A stretch of DNA of 64,000 bases from CAVWDU01 sp963840725 (lineage in GTDB: Bacteria > Pseudomonadota > Gammaproteobacteria > Pseudomonadales > Halieaceae), in contig CAWIZY010000009.1 of NCBI GenBank assembly GCA_963840725.1, positions 620,001 to 684,000 on the forward strand, given 5' to 3'. Shown here in pieces: positions 29,122 to 37,618 of this stretch (positions are counted from its first letter, which is position 1; each line of letters starts with the position of its first letter). Below the pieces are notes generated by a model. The model worked only from the letters and a program-made list of their open reading frames with translations, did no database searches and had not been told where the DNA came from. A program made the translations under genes and the position numbers.

Positions 29122-30084
29122 ATGATCGGGGCTCACGATCCACCAGGTGCCCCGGCAATGGGTATAGCCGCGCAGCCATTGATTACCGCGTTGTCGGCTG
29201 AACCCGTGCTCGGTGTGTCATTGGCCAATGTCAAACTGCTGCGACTGGATCGGTACGATGCCGCAGCACCGGGAAACAAATGGTTCAAATTGCAGGGGAA
29301 CCTTGCCATCGCCAGGTCCCTCGGGCTCGATCGGCTGGTGTCATTCGGTGGCGCCTGGTCCAATCATCTCCACGCGCTGGCTGCTCTGGGTAACCGCTGC
29401 GGCCTCGAGACTGTGGGCATCGTGCGAGGAGAGGCCGGCCCGGCTCAGAGCGCCATGCTGCACGACGCCGTTCGCTGGGGTATGCGCCTGGTTCACGTGA
29501 CCCGAACCGATTATCGGCGTCGCTACGATCCGGCGTGGCAGGCGGATCTGGTCCGGCAGTTTCAGCCTTGTCTGCTGATACCCGAGGGAGGAGCAAACCC
29601 CGCGGGGGTAGAGGGTTGTCGCCAAATCGGCAGTCTGATCCGCAGTGCTCTGCCAGGGCCGCAACCCGTTGCGGTGTCAGTGGGCACGGGCGCGACGCTG
29701 GCGGGAATAGCCGCTGAGCTGGGGCGTGACTGGTCCATAACGGGTGTTGCCGCGCTCAAGGGGGCTGGGGATCTCGCCACTAATGTGGCAGCGATGTTGG
29801 AGAACACAGACGCGGTCGCTGACTGGACGATTCTCGATGATTATCACTGCGGGGGGTTTGCAAGGGTGAATCCGCGGCTGCGAGAATTTATGCTGGAATT
29901 TGAGGCGGTCCACGATGTGCCGCTGGAACCCGTCTACACGGGTAAACTCCTGCTGGCGATTCACAGTTTGCTGGACCGTGGCGACTGGGACCCCGGCGCG
30001 GCAGTGTTTGCAGTGCATACCGGCGGGCTGCAGGGCCGGCGCGGGTATTCCTGGCTGACGGGTGCAGAGCCGGTTTCCCGGTAA
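29122..30084 (+). CDS. PLP-dependent ACC deaminase / D-cysteine desulfhydrase family enzyme
   Basis: 320 residues of fold-type II PLP enzymes. The PLP lysine is in the GNKWFKLQGN stretch (about 50-59), followed by the phosphate/substrate block SFGGAWSNH and a PEGGANPAGVEG loop, and a glycine-rich SVGTGATLAG phosphate cup. Family members either deaminate 1-aminocyclopropane-1-carboxylate or desulfurate D-cysteine to pyruvate, H2S and ammonia; the sequence seen here does not decide between them, and D-cysteine desulfhydrase-like activity is the more common assignment in this group. The start could also be the ATG at 29158. It sits directly after a TetR gene. Confidence 0.82.
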   Translation: MIGAHDPPGAPAMGIAAQPLITALSAEPVLGVSLANVKLLRLDRYDAAAPGNKWFKLQGNLAIARSLGLDRLVSFGGAWSNHLHALAALGNRCGLETVGIVRGEAGPAQSAMLHDAVRWGMRLVHVTRTDYRRRYDPAWQADLVRQFQPCLLIPEGGANPAGVEGCRQIGSLIRSALPGPQPVAVSVGTGATLAGIAAELGRDWSITGVAALKGAGDLATNVAAMLENTDAVADWTILDDYHCGGFARVNPRLREFMLEFEAVHDVPLEPVYTGKLLLAIHSLLDRGDWDPGAAVFAVHTGGLQGRRGYSWLTGAEPVSR

Positions 30085-30150
30085 CGCTGGTCACTGATCA
30101 GGATTACCCAAGCGCTTCACCGCAATGCCATGGTTCGGGCCATTCGGGGC

Positions 30151-30156
30151 TATAAT
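30151..30156 (+). promoter_or_regulatory. Perfect -10 hexamer before nadK
   Basis: TATAAT at 30151-30156, 30 bp upstream of the nadK ATG. The -35 candidate (TGGTTC at 30130-30135) is weak and 15 bp away. A sigma-70 promoter here would give a leader of only about 24 bases. Confidence 0.4.
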
Positions 30157-30185
30157 ATCTCCCTTATCCGGGCAGCGTGGACGAC

Positions 30186-31070
30186 ATGCAGACATTTTTC
30201 GAAAAAATTGGCCTGGTGGGTCGCAGCCAGCAACACGGTATTGAGGACCCTCTTACCCAGTTGCTCACGCTGCTGCAAGAGCGCAGGCTCGACGTGCTGC
30301 TGGAGGATCGACTGGCAGAGGTTGTGCCCGATCATGGCCAACGCCTGGCTACTCGTGATGAAATTGGCCAGGAGGCGGATCTGGTGATCGTTGTAGGCGG
30401 CGACGGCAGTCTACTCAGCGCTGCGCGCACGCTCGCCAAGTACGAGACGCCTGTGCTCGGGGTCAACCGCGGTCGTTTGGGATTCTTGACGGACATCAGC
30501 CCGGACGAAATTGCCAATCAGGTCCCTCGGGTGCTGGATGGCCAATTCACCCGCGAGCGTCGCTTCCTGCTGGATGCGCGTGTCAGCCGGGATGGCAAAA
30601 TCGTCGGCCGAGCGGATGCCTTGAATGACGTGGTGGTGAACTCCGGGACATCGGCCCAGATGATTGAGCTCGAGCTGTATATCAACGATGTGTTCGTCAA
30701 TCGCCAGCGGGCGGATGGGCTGATTGTCTCCACACCGACCGGGTCCACGGCCTATTCTCTGTCCGGGGGAGGCCCTATCATGCACCCTACGCTCGACGCC
30801 ATTGTGCTGGTGCCCATGTTTCCCCATGCGCTTAGCAGCCGTCCTATTGTGGTGGAGGGTAGCAGCGAGATTCGCATTGATATACTGGCGCGCAACGGTA
30901 TCCATCCGCCAGTGACCTGTGACGGTCAGGTGAATATGACCGCTCGCCCCGGCGACAGTGTCTACATCGATAAGAAACCGCACCGTCTGACATTGCTGCA
31001 CCCCTTGGGTCACAGCTTCTATGCCAGTTGCAGGGACAAGTTGCGCTGGGGAAACGCGCTGGTCGACTGA
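30186..31070 (+). CDS. nadK: NAD kinase
   Basis: 294 residues. Phosphorylates NAD to NADP with ATP in the cytoplasm. Signatures: the GGDGS motif at 71-75 with the catalytic Asp, LNDVVVNSG, and the STPTGSTAYSLSGGGPI loop, followed by the CDGQ motif near 240. ATG 30186 (MQTFFEKIGLVG) is the start that matches the family; an in-frame GTG lies 9 bases upstream. It is followed 48 bp downstream by the rhomboid gene in the same direction. Confidence 0.96.
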   Translation: MQTFFEKIGLVGRSQQHGIEDPLTQLLTLLQERRLDVLLEDRLAEVVPDHGQRLATRDEIGQEADLVIVVGGDGSLLSAARTLAKYETPVLGVNRGRLGFLTDISPDEIANQVPRVLDGQFTRERRFLLDARVSRDGKIVGRADALNDVVVNSGTSAQMIELELYINDVFVNRQRADGLIVSTPTGSTAYSLSGGGPIMHPTLDAIVLVPMFPHALSSRPIVVEGSSEIRIDILARNGIHPPVTCDGQVNMTARPGDSVYIDKKPHRLTLLHPLGHSFYASCRDKLRWGNALVD

Positions 31071-31118
31071 CAGTCGCCGCCGCCAGTATTTTGCTACCAC
31101 CAGTCGACAGGAATCTGA

Positions 31119-31991
31119 ATGCGTTTTGACATTACCGCCCTGCGGGTTGCCCTTGATGAGGACCTGTTGCCACTGAGTGTCCTGCTGCACCAGCATCAAC
31201 TCCCCCATCGTATCTATGAGGAAGCGGGTGAGCAGGTACTGAAGGTCTCCGGGCAAGCACAGGCTGACAAGGTGAAACAGGTTTATCGGGCCTGGCGCGA
31301 CGGCAAGCTAAATCTACAATTGGAGGCCGCGCCGTCCCGGAGCGCCGTCCCGGGGCAGCGAACGGCCATTGCCTGGCATGCGGCCCCGGTCACGCTGATG
31401 CTGATCGCCCTCAGTTTCGGCGGGTTTCTTCTCGTCTATCTGCGCGCACCACTGGAATGGGTCAGCTTGCTGTCTTTCAATCCGTTCATTGAGCGGGGCG
31501 GGTCGATTCAGTTCGAACCTATCCAGGGTCAGTACTGGCGGTTGGTGACACCGGCGTTTCTGCATTTTGGCTGGATGCATATCGTATTCAATTCTCTCTG
31601 GCTGTGGGAATTAGGGGGCAGGGTGGAACAGGCGCTGGGATCGCTACATATGCTGGGGCTGTTTTTGGTAACCGCGGTGGTATCCAATGTGAGTCAGTAC
31701 GCGTTTGGGGGGCCTGCCCTGTTCGGGGGAATGTCGGGGGTGGTCTATGGCCTGCTGGGTTTTTCCTGGGTGGCGGCAACGCTGCAGCCACGCTGGGCGT
31801 TCCGGCCGAGCAAGCCCATCATGTTACTAATGGTCGGATGGCTGGTCCTGTGCATTCTGGGGGTGATTGAAAGTCTCGGTTTTGGCTCCGTAGCCAATGC
31901 TGCGCATCTCGGTGGTCTGCTGAGCGGTGCCGCTCTGGGCGGATGTTTCGGCCTGCTTTCGCGTTATAATCCGGATTTTGGACCGGACTGA
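31119..31991 (+). CDS. Rhomboid family intramembrane serine protease (GlpG-like)
   Basis: 290 residues. A cytoplasmic N-terminal domain (1-88) is followed by six to seven TM segments. Catalytic dyad: Ser in GGMSGVVYG (about residue 207) and His in NAAHLGGLLSG (about 262). The YWRLVTPAFLHFGWMHIVFNSLWLWELGG block (helix 2 region with its Arg/His/Asn) is classical. Cleaves TM segments of membrane proteins; the target is unknown. It lies between nadK and a DUF1315 gene. Confidence 0.93.
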   Translation: MRFDITALRVALDEDLLPLSVLLHQHQLPHRIYEEAGEQVLKVSGQAQADKVKQVYRAWRDGKLNLQLEAAPSRSAVPGQRTAIAWHAAPVTLMLIALSFGGFLLVYLRAPLEWVSLLSFNPFIERGGSIQFEPIQGQYWRLVTPAFLHFGWMHIVFNSLWLWELGGRVEQALGSLHMLGLFLVTAVVSNVSQYAFGGPALFGGMSGVVYGLLGFSWVAATLQPRWAFRPSKPIMLLMVGWLVLCILGVIESLGFGSVANAAHLGGLLSGAALGGCFGLLSRYNPDFGPD

Positions 31992-32005
31992 TCAGGAGCG
32001 TGAGC

Positions 32006-32257
32006 ATGGACTATCGGGAATTGATTGAAACCATGTCACCGGCCATTTACCAGAGTCTGAGACTGGCGGTGGAGAAGGGCAAGTGGCCAGATGGCAAACC
32101 CATGAGCGCAAAGCAGCGTGAAACCACCTTGCAGGCGGTCATTGCCTGGGGCGAGCGCCACTTGCCGCCGGAGGAGCGTGTAGGGTTTATCAAAAAACGC
32201 GAGAAAGAGGGCAATGCCGCCGCCACCGAGCAGCAGACGCTTACCTGGCGGGATTAA
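32006..32257 (+). CDS. DUF1315 family protein (YeaC-like)
   Basis: 83 residues, small and soluble: begins MDYRELIETMSPAIYQSLR and contains KWPDGKPMSAKQRE, matching the YeaC/DUF1315 family of unknown function. I use the ATG at 32006, seven bases after AGGAG (31994-31998); the GTG at 32000 is too close to that site. No catalytic residues are known for the family. Confidence 0.85.
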   Translation: MDYRELIETMSPAIYQSLRLAVEKGKWPDGKPMSAKQRETTLQAVIAWGERHLPPEERVGFIKKREKEGNAAATEQQTLTWRD

Positions 32258-32351
32258 GCTGGAGCCGCCGTCCCGGGCAGCTTAAGGCAGCAACAGCGCG
32301 GGACAAAAACGACAATCGTTCGGGTAGCAGCCCGGAAACAGGAGAACAAAC

Positions 32352-33188
32352 TTGGCCGAACTGATCGCCAGTGGCGACGTGCGCAAAATGCAGACAGCGC
32401 TGGCTGCCCCGGTAAAGTACACCCTGGTACTGGGCGAACAGGCGGTGGCAATGAACGACTATGTGGGTAAAGCTCTGACGCTTGAATACCAGGGCGAAAT
32501 ACATTGCATACATTGTAATCGCAAGACTAACAAGAGCTTCAGTCAGGGCTACTGTTACCCCTGTTTCAGGCGGCTGGCGCAGTGCGATAGCTGCATTATG
32601 AGCCCTGAGAAGTGCCACTACCACGAGGGCACTTGTCGGGAGCCGGAGTGGGGCGACCAACACTGCATGACCGATCATATCGTCTACCTCGCCAATACTT
32701 CGGGACTCAAGGTGGGCATTACCCGCGCCAGCCAGGTACCCACGCGATGGATGGACCAGGGGGCCACTCAGGCACAACCGGTATTTCGGGTGGCCACCCG
32801 CCAGCAATCCGGCCTGGTGGAAACGTTGTTCAAAAACCACATAGCGGATAAGACCAACTGGCAGGCCATGCTCAAGGGCGATGCGGAAGACGTTGACCTG
32901 GAGGCGCTGCGAGCCCAACTGATGGCAGAGTGTGGTCGTGAGGTGGCTGCGCTACAGGATCGCTTTGGCGTGCAGGCCATTACCGAGTTGGAGAATCAAA
33001 GCACGGTCAAAATCCAGTATCCGGTGCTGGAATACCCGCTCAAGGTGAAGTCGTTTAATCTCGACAAAGTGCCCACTGCCGGCGGCGTGCTATTGGGAAT
33101 AAAGGGACAGTACCTGATGTTCGACAACGGTGTGATTAACCTGCGTAAATACGGCGGCTATCGACTGTCCCTTTCTGCGCCCGATTGA
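32352..33188 (+). CDS. DUF2797 family Cys-rich protein
   Basis: 278 residues. TTG start at 32352, supported by AGGAG at 32340-32344 and by the family-like beginning AELIASGDVRKM; the first ATG is 12 codons in. The N-terminal third has a cluster of Cys/His (CIHCNRKTNK, CYPCF, CDSC, CHYH, C-REPEWG-HC) that probably binds zinc. The middle has HIVYLANTSGLKVGITR and RWMDQGATQ, which looks like a degenerate GIY-YIG nuclease core. Function unknown. It ends just before pepN (8 bp), in the same direction. Confidence 0.85.
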   Translation: MAELIASGDVRKMQTALAAPVKYTLVLGEQAVAMNDYVGKALTLEYQGEIHCIHCNRKTNKSFSQGYCYPCFRRLAQCDSCIMSPEKCHYHEGTCREPEWGDQHCMTDHIVYLANTSGLKVGITRASQVPTRWMDQGATQAQPVFRVATRQQSGLVETLFKNHIADKTNWQAMLKGDAEDVDLEALRAQLMAECGREVAALQDRFGVQAITELENQSTVKIQYPVLEYPLKVKSFNLDKVPTAGGVLLGIKGQYLMFDNGVINLRKYGGYRLSLSAPD

Positions 33189-33196
33189 GATGTTTT

Positions 33197-35860
33197 ATGC
33201 GTGATGCCCAGGCAACAACCCAGTTTTTGAAGGACTACCGAGCACCGGATTTCCTGATCGATACCACAGCATTGAGGTTCCGCCTTTACGAGGACCATGC
33301 GCTGGTGACAGCCCGTCTGTCACTGCGGCGCAATACTGACGCGCGACCCGATGCGGCCCTGGAACTGGACGGTCAGGAACTGGAGTTGCTCTCGGTCCAT
33401 ATTGACGGGCGAGAACTGGCCGCCGAAGAGTATCTGCAGACGGCCGAGAGCTTGAGCATAGCGACGGTTCCGGAGCGCTTCGTACTGGAATGTGCGACCC
33501 GTATTCTGCCTCAGGAGAACCGCTCCCTGGAGGGACTCTACAAATCACGCAGCATGTTTTGCACCCAGTGTGAGGCCGAGGGGTTCCGTAAAATCACCTA
33601 CTACCTTGACCGGCCCGATGTGATGTCTGTCTTCACCGTCGACGTCGAAGCCGACCGTGACCGCTACCCGCTATTGCTCAGCAACGGCAATCGGGTGGAG
33701 ACGGCGGATATTCCGGATGGGCGGCATCGGGTGCGCTGGCACGACCCTTTCCCAAAGCCGGCCTATCTGTTCGCGCTGGTCGCCGGTGACCTGGTCCATG
33801 TCGAGGATCATTTTCGGACGGCGGGTGGTCGCGACGTGACCCTCCGAATCTATGTGGAAGCGAAAGACCGGGACAAATGTGGTCACGCGATGCGCTCACT
33901 GCAAAACGCGATGCGCTGGGACGAGGAGGTCTACGGTCGCGAGTACGATCTCGATCTGTTCAATATTGTCGCAGTGGACGATTTCAATATGGGAGCGATG
34001 GAGAACAAGGGCTTGAACATCTTTAACACCTCCTGTGTGTTGTGCAGCCCTGATATTACAACGGATGCCGGTTTTCAGCGGGTGGAGGGCATTGTCGCCC
34101 ATGAGTATTTCCACAACTGGTCCGGTAATCGGGTGACCTGCAGAGACTGGTTCCAGCTTAGCCTCAAAGAGGGCTTTACGGTATTTCGCGATGCCGAATT
34201 CTCCGCTGACATGGGTTCGCGCACGGTGAAGCGGGTTGAAGAGGTGAGCCTGTTGCGCACTGCCCAGTTCGCCGAGGATGCCGGACCAATGGCGCATCCC
34301 GTGCGCCCCGATTCGTTTATCGAGATATCCAACTTTTACACCCTCACCGTCTACGAGAAGGGTGCTGAAGTCGTGCGGATGATTCACACGCTGTTGGGCC
34401 CGGAGCTGTTTCGCAAGGGCTCTGATCTGTACTTCTCGCGCCACGATGGCCAGGCGGTTACCTGTGAGGATTTCGTCCGGGCCATGGAGGATGCCAGCGA
34501 CCGTGACCTCAGCCAGTTTCGCAACTGGTATTCTCAGGCTGGTACGCCGCGGCTGCGGGTTCATGACGACTACGACCCTGGCAAGCAACGCTATACGCTG
34601 ACAATCAGCCAGTCATGTCCGCCCACGCCGGAGCAGGAACATAAAGCGCCCTTTGTGATTCCGGTGGCTATGGGGCTACTGGGGCAAAACGGAAATCTGC
34701 CGCTGCATCGTCCGGGCGAAGGTGCAGACGAGCCCGTTTCTACCCATACGGTGTTGTTGGTGCATGAAGAAGAACAACAGTTTGTTTTTGAACAGGTAGC
34801 CGAAGCTCCGATACCCTCGTTACTGCGGGGCTTCTCGGCCCCGGTCCGGCTTGATTATCCTTATGACCGGCCGGCGCTGTGCGCGCTGATGAGCCTGGAC
34901 GAAGACGGCTTCGTTCGCTGGGATGCGGCCCAGCAATTGGCCGTCCAGGTGATCCATGAAGTGCAGGAGCAACTGGAGGCCGACGAGAGCGTTCGTCTGG
35001 ACCCCTTGTTTCCCAAGGCCTGCAATGCACTGCTGGGCGACAGTAATCTTGACGCGGCGATGGTTGCAGATATGCTCCAGCTCCCGGGGGAGAATACGCT
35101 GGCGGAACTTGCGAGCCAGCGCGGCGGCGCCGATGTAGACGGAATTCATCGTGCCCGGAGTGCAGTTCAGCAGGCGGTCGGCGCCTGTCTCGAGGACGTG
35201 TTTTTGGGGCGCTACCAGGAACTCACCTCAGGCCAGGATTACGCCCCGGAGGCGGGGCAAATTGCCGCGCGAAGCCTACGCAACACCTGTCTCGATTTCC
35301 TTGCCTGTCATAAGCCCTCGGGGCTTGTGCTGGCAAGTGAGCAGTTGGCAGTGGCGGATAACATGACCGACCGGCTGGCAGCTTTGAGAGCGCTCGCCCA
35401 GTTCGGCGACGAGCAGACCCGTGACAGTGCACTGGCCGAATTCCATGCGCGCTGGCGGCATGAGGCCCTTGTGGTTAATCAGTGGTTTCAGGTGCAGGCC
35501 TTGATCACCGAGGGTGATGCGGTAGCGCGGGTTCGTCAGCTCATGGATCACCCGGACTTCGATTTGCGCAACCCCAACAAAGTGCGTTCACTGGTGGGAG
35601 CGTTCGCCGGCGGCAACCCGGTGAGTTTCCATCGCGCCGATGGTGCCGGCTATGCGCTGCTGGTGGACGTGGTGACTGAGCTCAACAGTTTCAATCCTCA
35701 AATGGCCGCCCGGCTGTTGGCGCCGCTGACCAAGTGGCGCAACTACCCGGCACGAACCGGACTGATGCTTGAGCAATTGCGACGCCTGGCAGAATCACCC
35801 GCTTTGTCCCGCGACGTGTTCGAGGTAGTTAGCAAATCCCTGCAAGACGCCGCTGACTGA
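33197..35860 (+). CDS. pepN: Aminopeptidase N, family M1
   Basis: 887 residues, cytoplasmic zinc aminopeptidase with broad specificity, the main peptide-degrading enzyme of gammaproteobacteria. GAMEN exopeptidase motif at 266-270; zinc site HEYFH at 302-306 with the third ligand in SLKEGFTVFRD. The full C-terminal helical domain is present, and length is close to E. coli PepN (870). ATG 33197 chosen; a TTG 12 bases upstream is in frame but not needed. Confidence 0.97.
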   Translation: MRDAQATTQFLKDYRAPDFLIDTTALRFRLYEDHALVTARLSLRRNTDARPDAALELDGQELELLSVHIDGRELAAEEYLQTAESLSIATVPERFVLECATRILPQENRSLEGLYKSRSMFCTQCEAEGFRKITYYLDRPDVMSVFTVDVEADRDRYPLLLSNGNRVETADIPDGRHRVRWHDPFPKPAYLFALVAGDLVHVEDHFRTAGGRDVTLRIYVEAKDRDKCGHAMRSLQNAMRWDEEVYGREYDLDLFNIVAVDDFNMGAMENKGLNIFNTSCVLCSPDITTDAGFQRVEGIVAHEYFHNWSGNRVTCRDWFQLSLKEGFTVFRDAEFSADMGSRTVKRVEEVSLLRTAQFAEDAGPMAHPVRPDSFIEISNFYTLTVYEKGAEVVRMIHTLLGPELFRKGSDLYFSRHDGQAVTCEDFVRAMEDASDRDLSQFRNWYSQAGTPRLRVHDDYDPGKQRYTLTISQSCPPTPEQEHKAPFVIPVAMGLLGQNGNLPLHRPGEGADEPVSTHTVLLVHEEEQQFVFEQVAEAPIPSLLRGFSAPVRLDYPYDRPALCALMSLDEDGFVRWDAAQQLAVQVIHEVQEQLEADESVRLDPLFPKACNALLGDSNLDAAMVADMLQLPGENTLAELASQRGGADVDGIHRARSAVQQAVGACLEDVFLGRYQELTSGQDYAPEAGQIAARSLRNTCLDFLACHKPSGLVLASEQLAVADNMTDRLAALRALAQFGDEQTRDSALAEFHARWRHEALVVNQWFQVQALITEGDAVARVRQLMDHPDFDLRNPNKVRSLVGAFAGGNPVSFHRADGAGYALLVDVVTELNSFNPQMAARLLAPLTKWRNYPARTGLMLEQLRRLAESPALSRDVFEVVSKSLQDAAD

Positions 35861-35893
35861 TCGCCTCGAACGTCTTGCCTGGCAAAGAGCGTC

Positions 35894-37618
35894 TCAGCTG
35901 GTCCCTGGGTAGAGCGCCAGTGCTGGCTCTGGGCCGCGGCCTGGCCTGCGCCGCTGCTGACGCAGGGCTTTGATAGTCTCTGCCATCGCCAAACCATCCC
36001 AGGTTGTACCGGCCTCGCCGTAAAGGTGTTGATTCAACTCGCCGATCAGCGCATCAAGCCCCGGGTCGGCCAGGACCTGCTGTACCTGATCCAGCGAGTA
36101 CACCGCCCGCTCGGGGTAGGCTGCAGCGCACCAGTCCACCAGCCCCTGCCGGGCATTGGCGGGGTGGGCCCCTATACAGGCAGCGATCAGGCGCTTGAAT
36201 GCCGCGGCCTCTGAGGGGTTTTCGACCACAGGCTTCAGCTCGGCGGTACCCGACCGGCGCCGTGACCAGACAATCCAACCCAGTGTCAGCAACCAGCCCG
36301 AGCCAGTTATCCCGGCGATCAGCGGCCAGGTGCCGGCTCCTCCTGGCGCGGTGATGTTGATGGCGTCTCCGGCGGGCGACTGCGGCAGCAGTGTCCCCGC
36401 CGGGTCGGTGCCGGTCTGACCAGCTTGCTGACCGGTTGGGGCATCACCGGGTCCAACATTCAGCAGTCGCTCAGGCAGCACGGCGTAGCGCAGTTGATCT
36501 GTCCGGGTGTCCCACCAGGGGATACGGATCTCGGGAATACGTACACTACCGTCTCGCGTGGGCACCAGCGCGGCGCTGTCCTGGCGTATGCCAATCAAGC
36601 CATCGCTGTCCTCGCGATCTTCTATAGCCGGTTGGTCAGGATAGTATTTCAGACCATCCACCGGCGGAAATAGAATCGGCGGCAATTGGGCGCCCTGCAG
36701 ACCATGGCCGACAATCTGTACCGTGCGTGTGGTCGATTCACCGGCGCGCAGTTGGTCCGGGGGCGTGGACCAGCGCTCTTCGAGACGCAGGTCGAGTGCG
36801 GGTAGCCAGGTAGTACCGCTAAAGTTTTGAGGTCTCTGTAGCACCTCTACGGTCAGCGGCTCGGTGGTGCGACGGAGGTGGCGGCCGCCGCCGCGATCGA
36901 AGAGGCTGCGCCGGGGCACACTCTCTCGGGCGGCAAAAGTCTGTGCCGGAATTTCCAGGCTGCCGCTTTGTTCCGGAAAAACGGCGTAGCGAATTTCGTG
37001 CACCCGCCAGGAGCGTCCGTCTACCGTGCGTTGGTAGGAGTCCTGCCCCAGCTGTTTAACAAATGCGTTGTCCAGTTTGAGTTCGGTGATACTGGGCGAA
37101 TCCAGATTGACCGCCACCTGTACCCGGAGTGTGAGCAGCAGCTGTCCCTGTACGTAAACGCTGTCGCGATCCAGCTCTGCGGAGAACAATACGGTTTCGT
37201 CTGTCCCGACAGCGGCCGAGTCGGGAATGGGCTGGACCTCTATGGTGATCGCCGGCGTGCGGCTGGACCCGGCGGCCAGGGCGGGGATCGTCAATGTTCC
37301 CTCGCGCTTGGGAGTCAGGTCTATCAGCAGTTGACGCGTATGAGTGCGCCGACCATTGACGATATTGATGCTGCTGCTGGTGGAGCGTTGCAGGATGTCG
37401 AAATCGTTGATCAGGGGAGCCATGAGTATGTCACTGACATTCTCGTCGCCATCACTGGTTATCGTCAGGCGCAGGCTCTCGCCCATAGCGATACGGGCAC
37501 GATCCACGGTCGCTGTGACCGCAGCCATGGCGTTTGCACCACTGATAAGGAACACAGCCGCCAGGCAGATTCCATTAATGCAAACCCGAAATCGGGTGGT
37601 GTTACCAATCTTTATCAT
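35894..37618 (-). CDS. batD: BatD family protein
   Basis: 574 residues. Signal peptide (about 1-30), beta-rich periplasmic region with BatD-like VTATVDRARIAMGESLRLTI start and internal repeats, C-terminal TM helix (WPLIAGITGSGWLLTLGWIVW) and a short cytoplasmic tail. Bat proteins (aerotolerance) are linked to MoxR/VWA chaperone-like systems; the exact role is unsettled. I start at the ATG at 37618, where the signal peptide begins; the frame open to 38014 is a shadow of the Gln-rich end of the previous gene. It overlaps that gene by 17 bp and is the last gene of the operon. Confidence 0.88.
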   Translation of the reverse strand: MIKIGNTTRFRVCINGICLAAVFLISGANAMAAVTATVDRARIAMGESLRLTITSDGDENVSDILMAPLINDFDILQRSTSSSINIVNGRRTHTRQLLIDLTPKREGTLTIPALAAGSSRTPAITIEVQPIPDSAAVGTDETVLFSAELDRDSVYVQGQLLLTLRVQVAVNLDSPSITELKLDNAFVKQLGQDSYQRTVDGRSWRVHEIRYAVFPEQSGSLEIPAQTFAARESVPRRSLFDRGGGRHLRRTTEPLTVEVLQRPQNFSGTTWLPALDLRLEERWSTPPDQLRAGESTTRTVQIVGHGLQGAQLPPILFPPVDGLKYYPDQPAIEDREDSDGLIGIRQDSAALVPTRDGSVRIPEIRIPWWDTRTDQLRYAVLPERLLNVGPGDAPTGQQAGQTGTDPAGTLLPQSPAGDAINITAPGGAGTWPLIAGITGSGWLLTLGWIVWSRRRSGTAELKPVVENPSEAAAFKRLIAACIGAHPANARQGLVDWCAAAYPERAVYSLDQVQQVLADPGLDALIGELNQHLYGEAGTTWDGLAMAETIKALRQQRRRPGRGPEPALALYPGTS

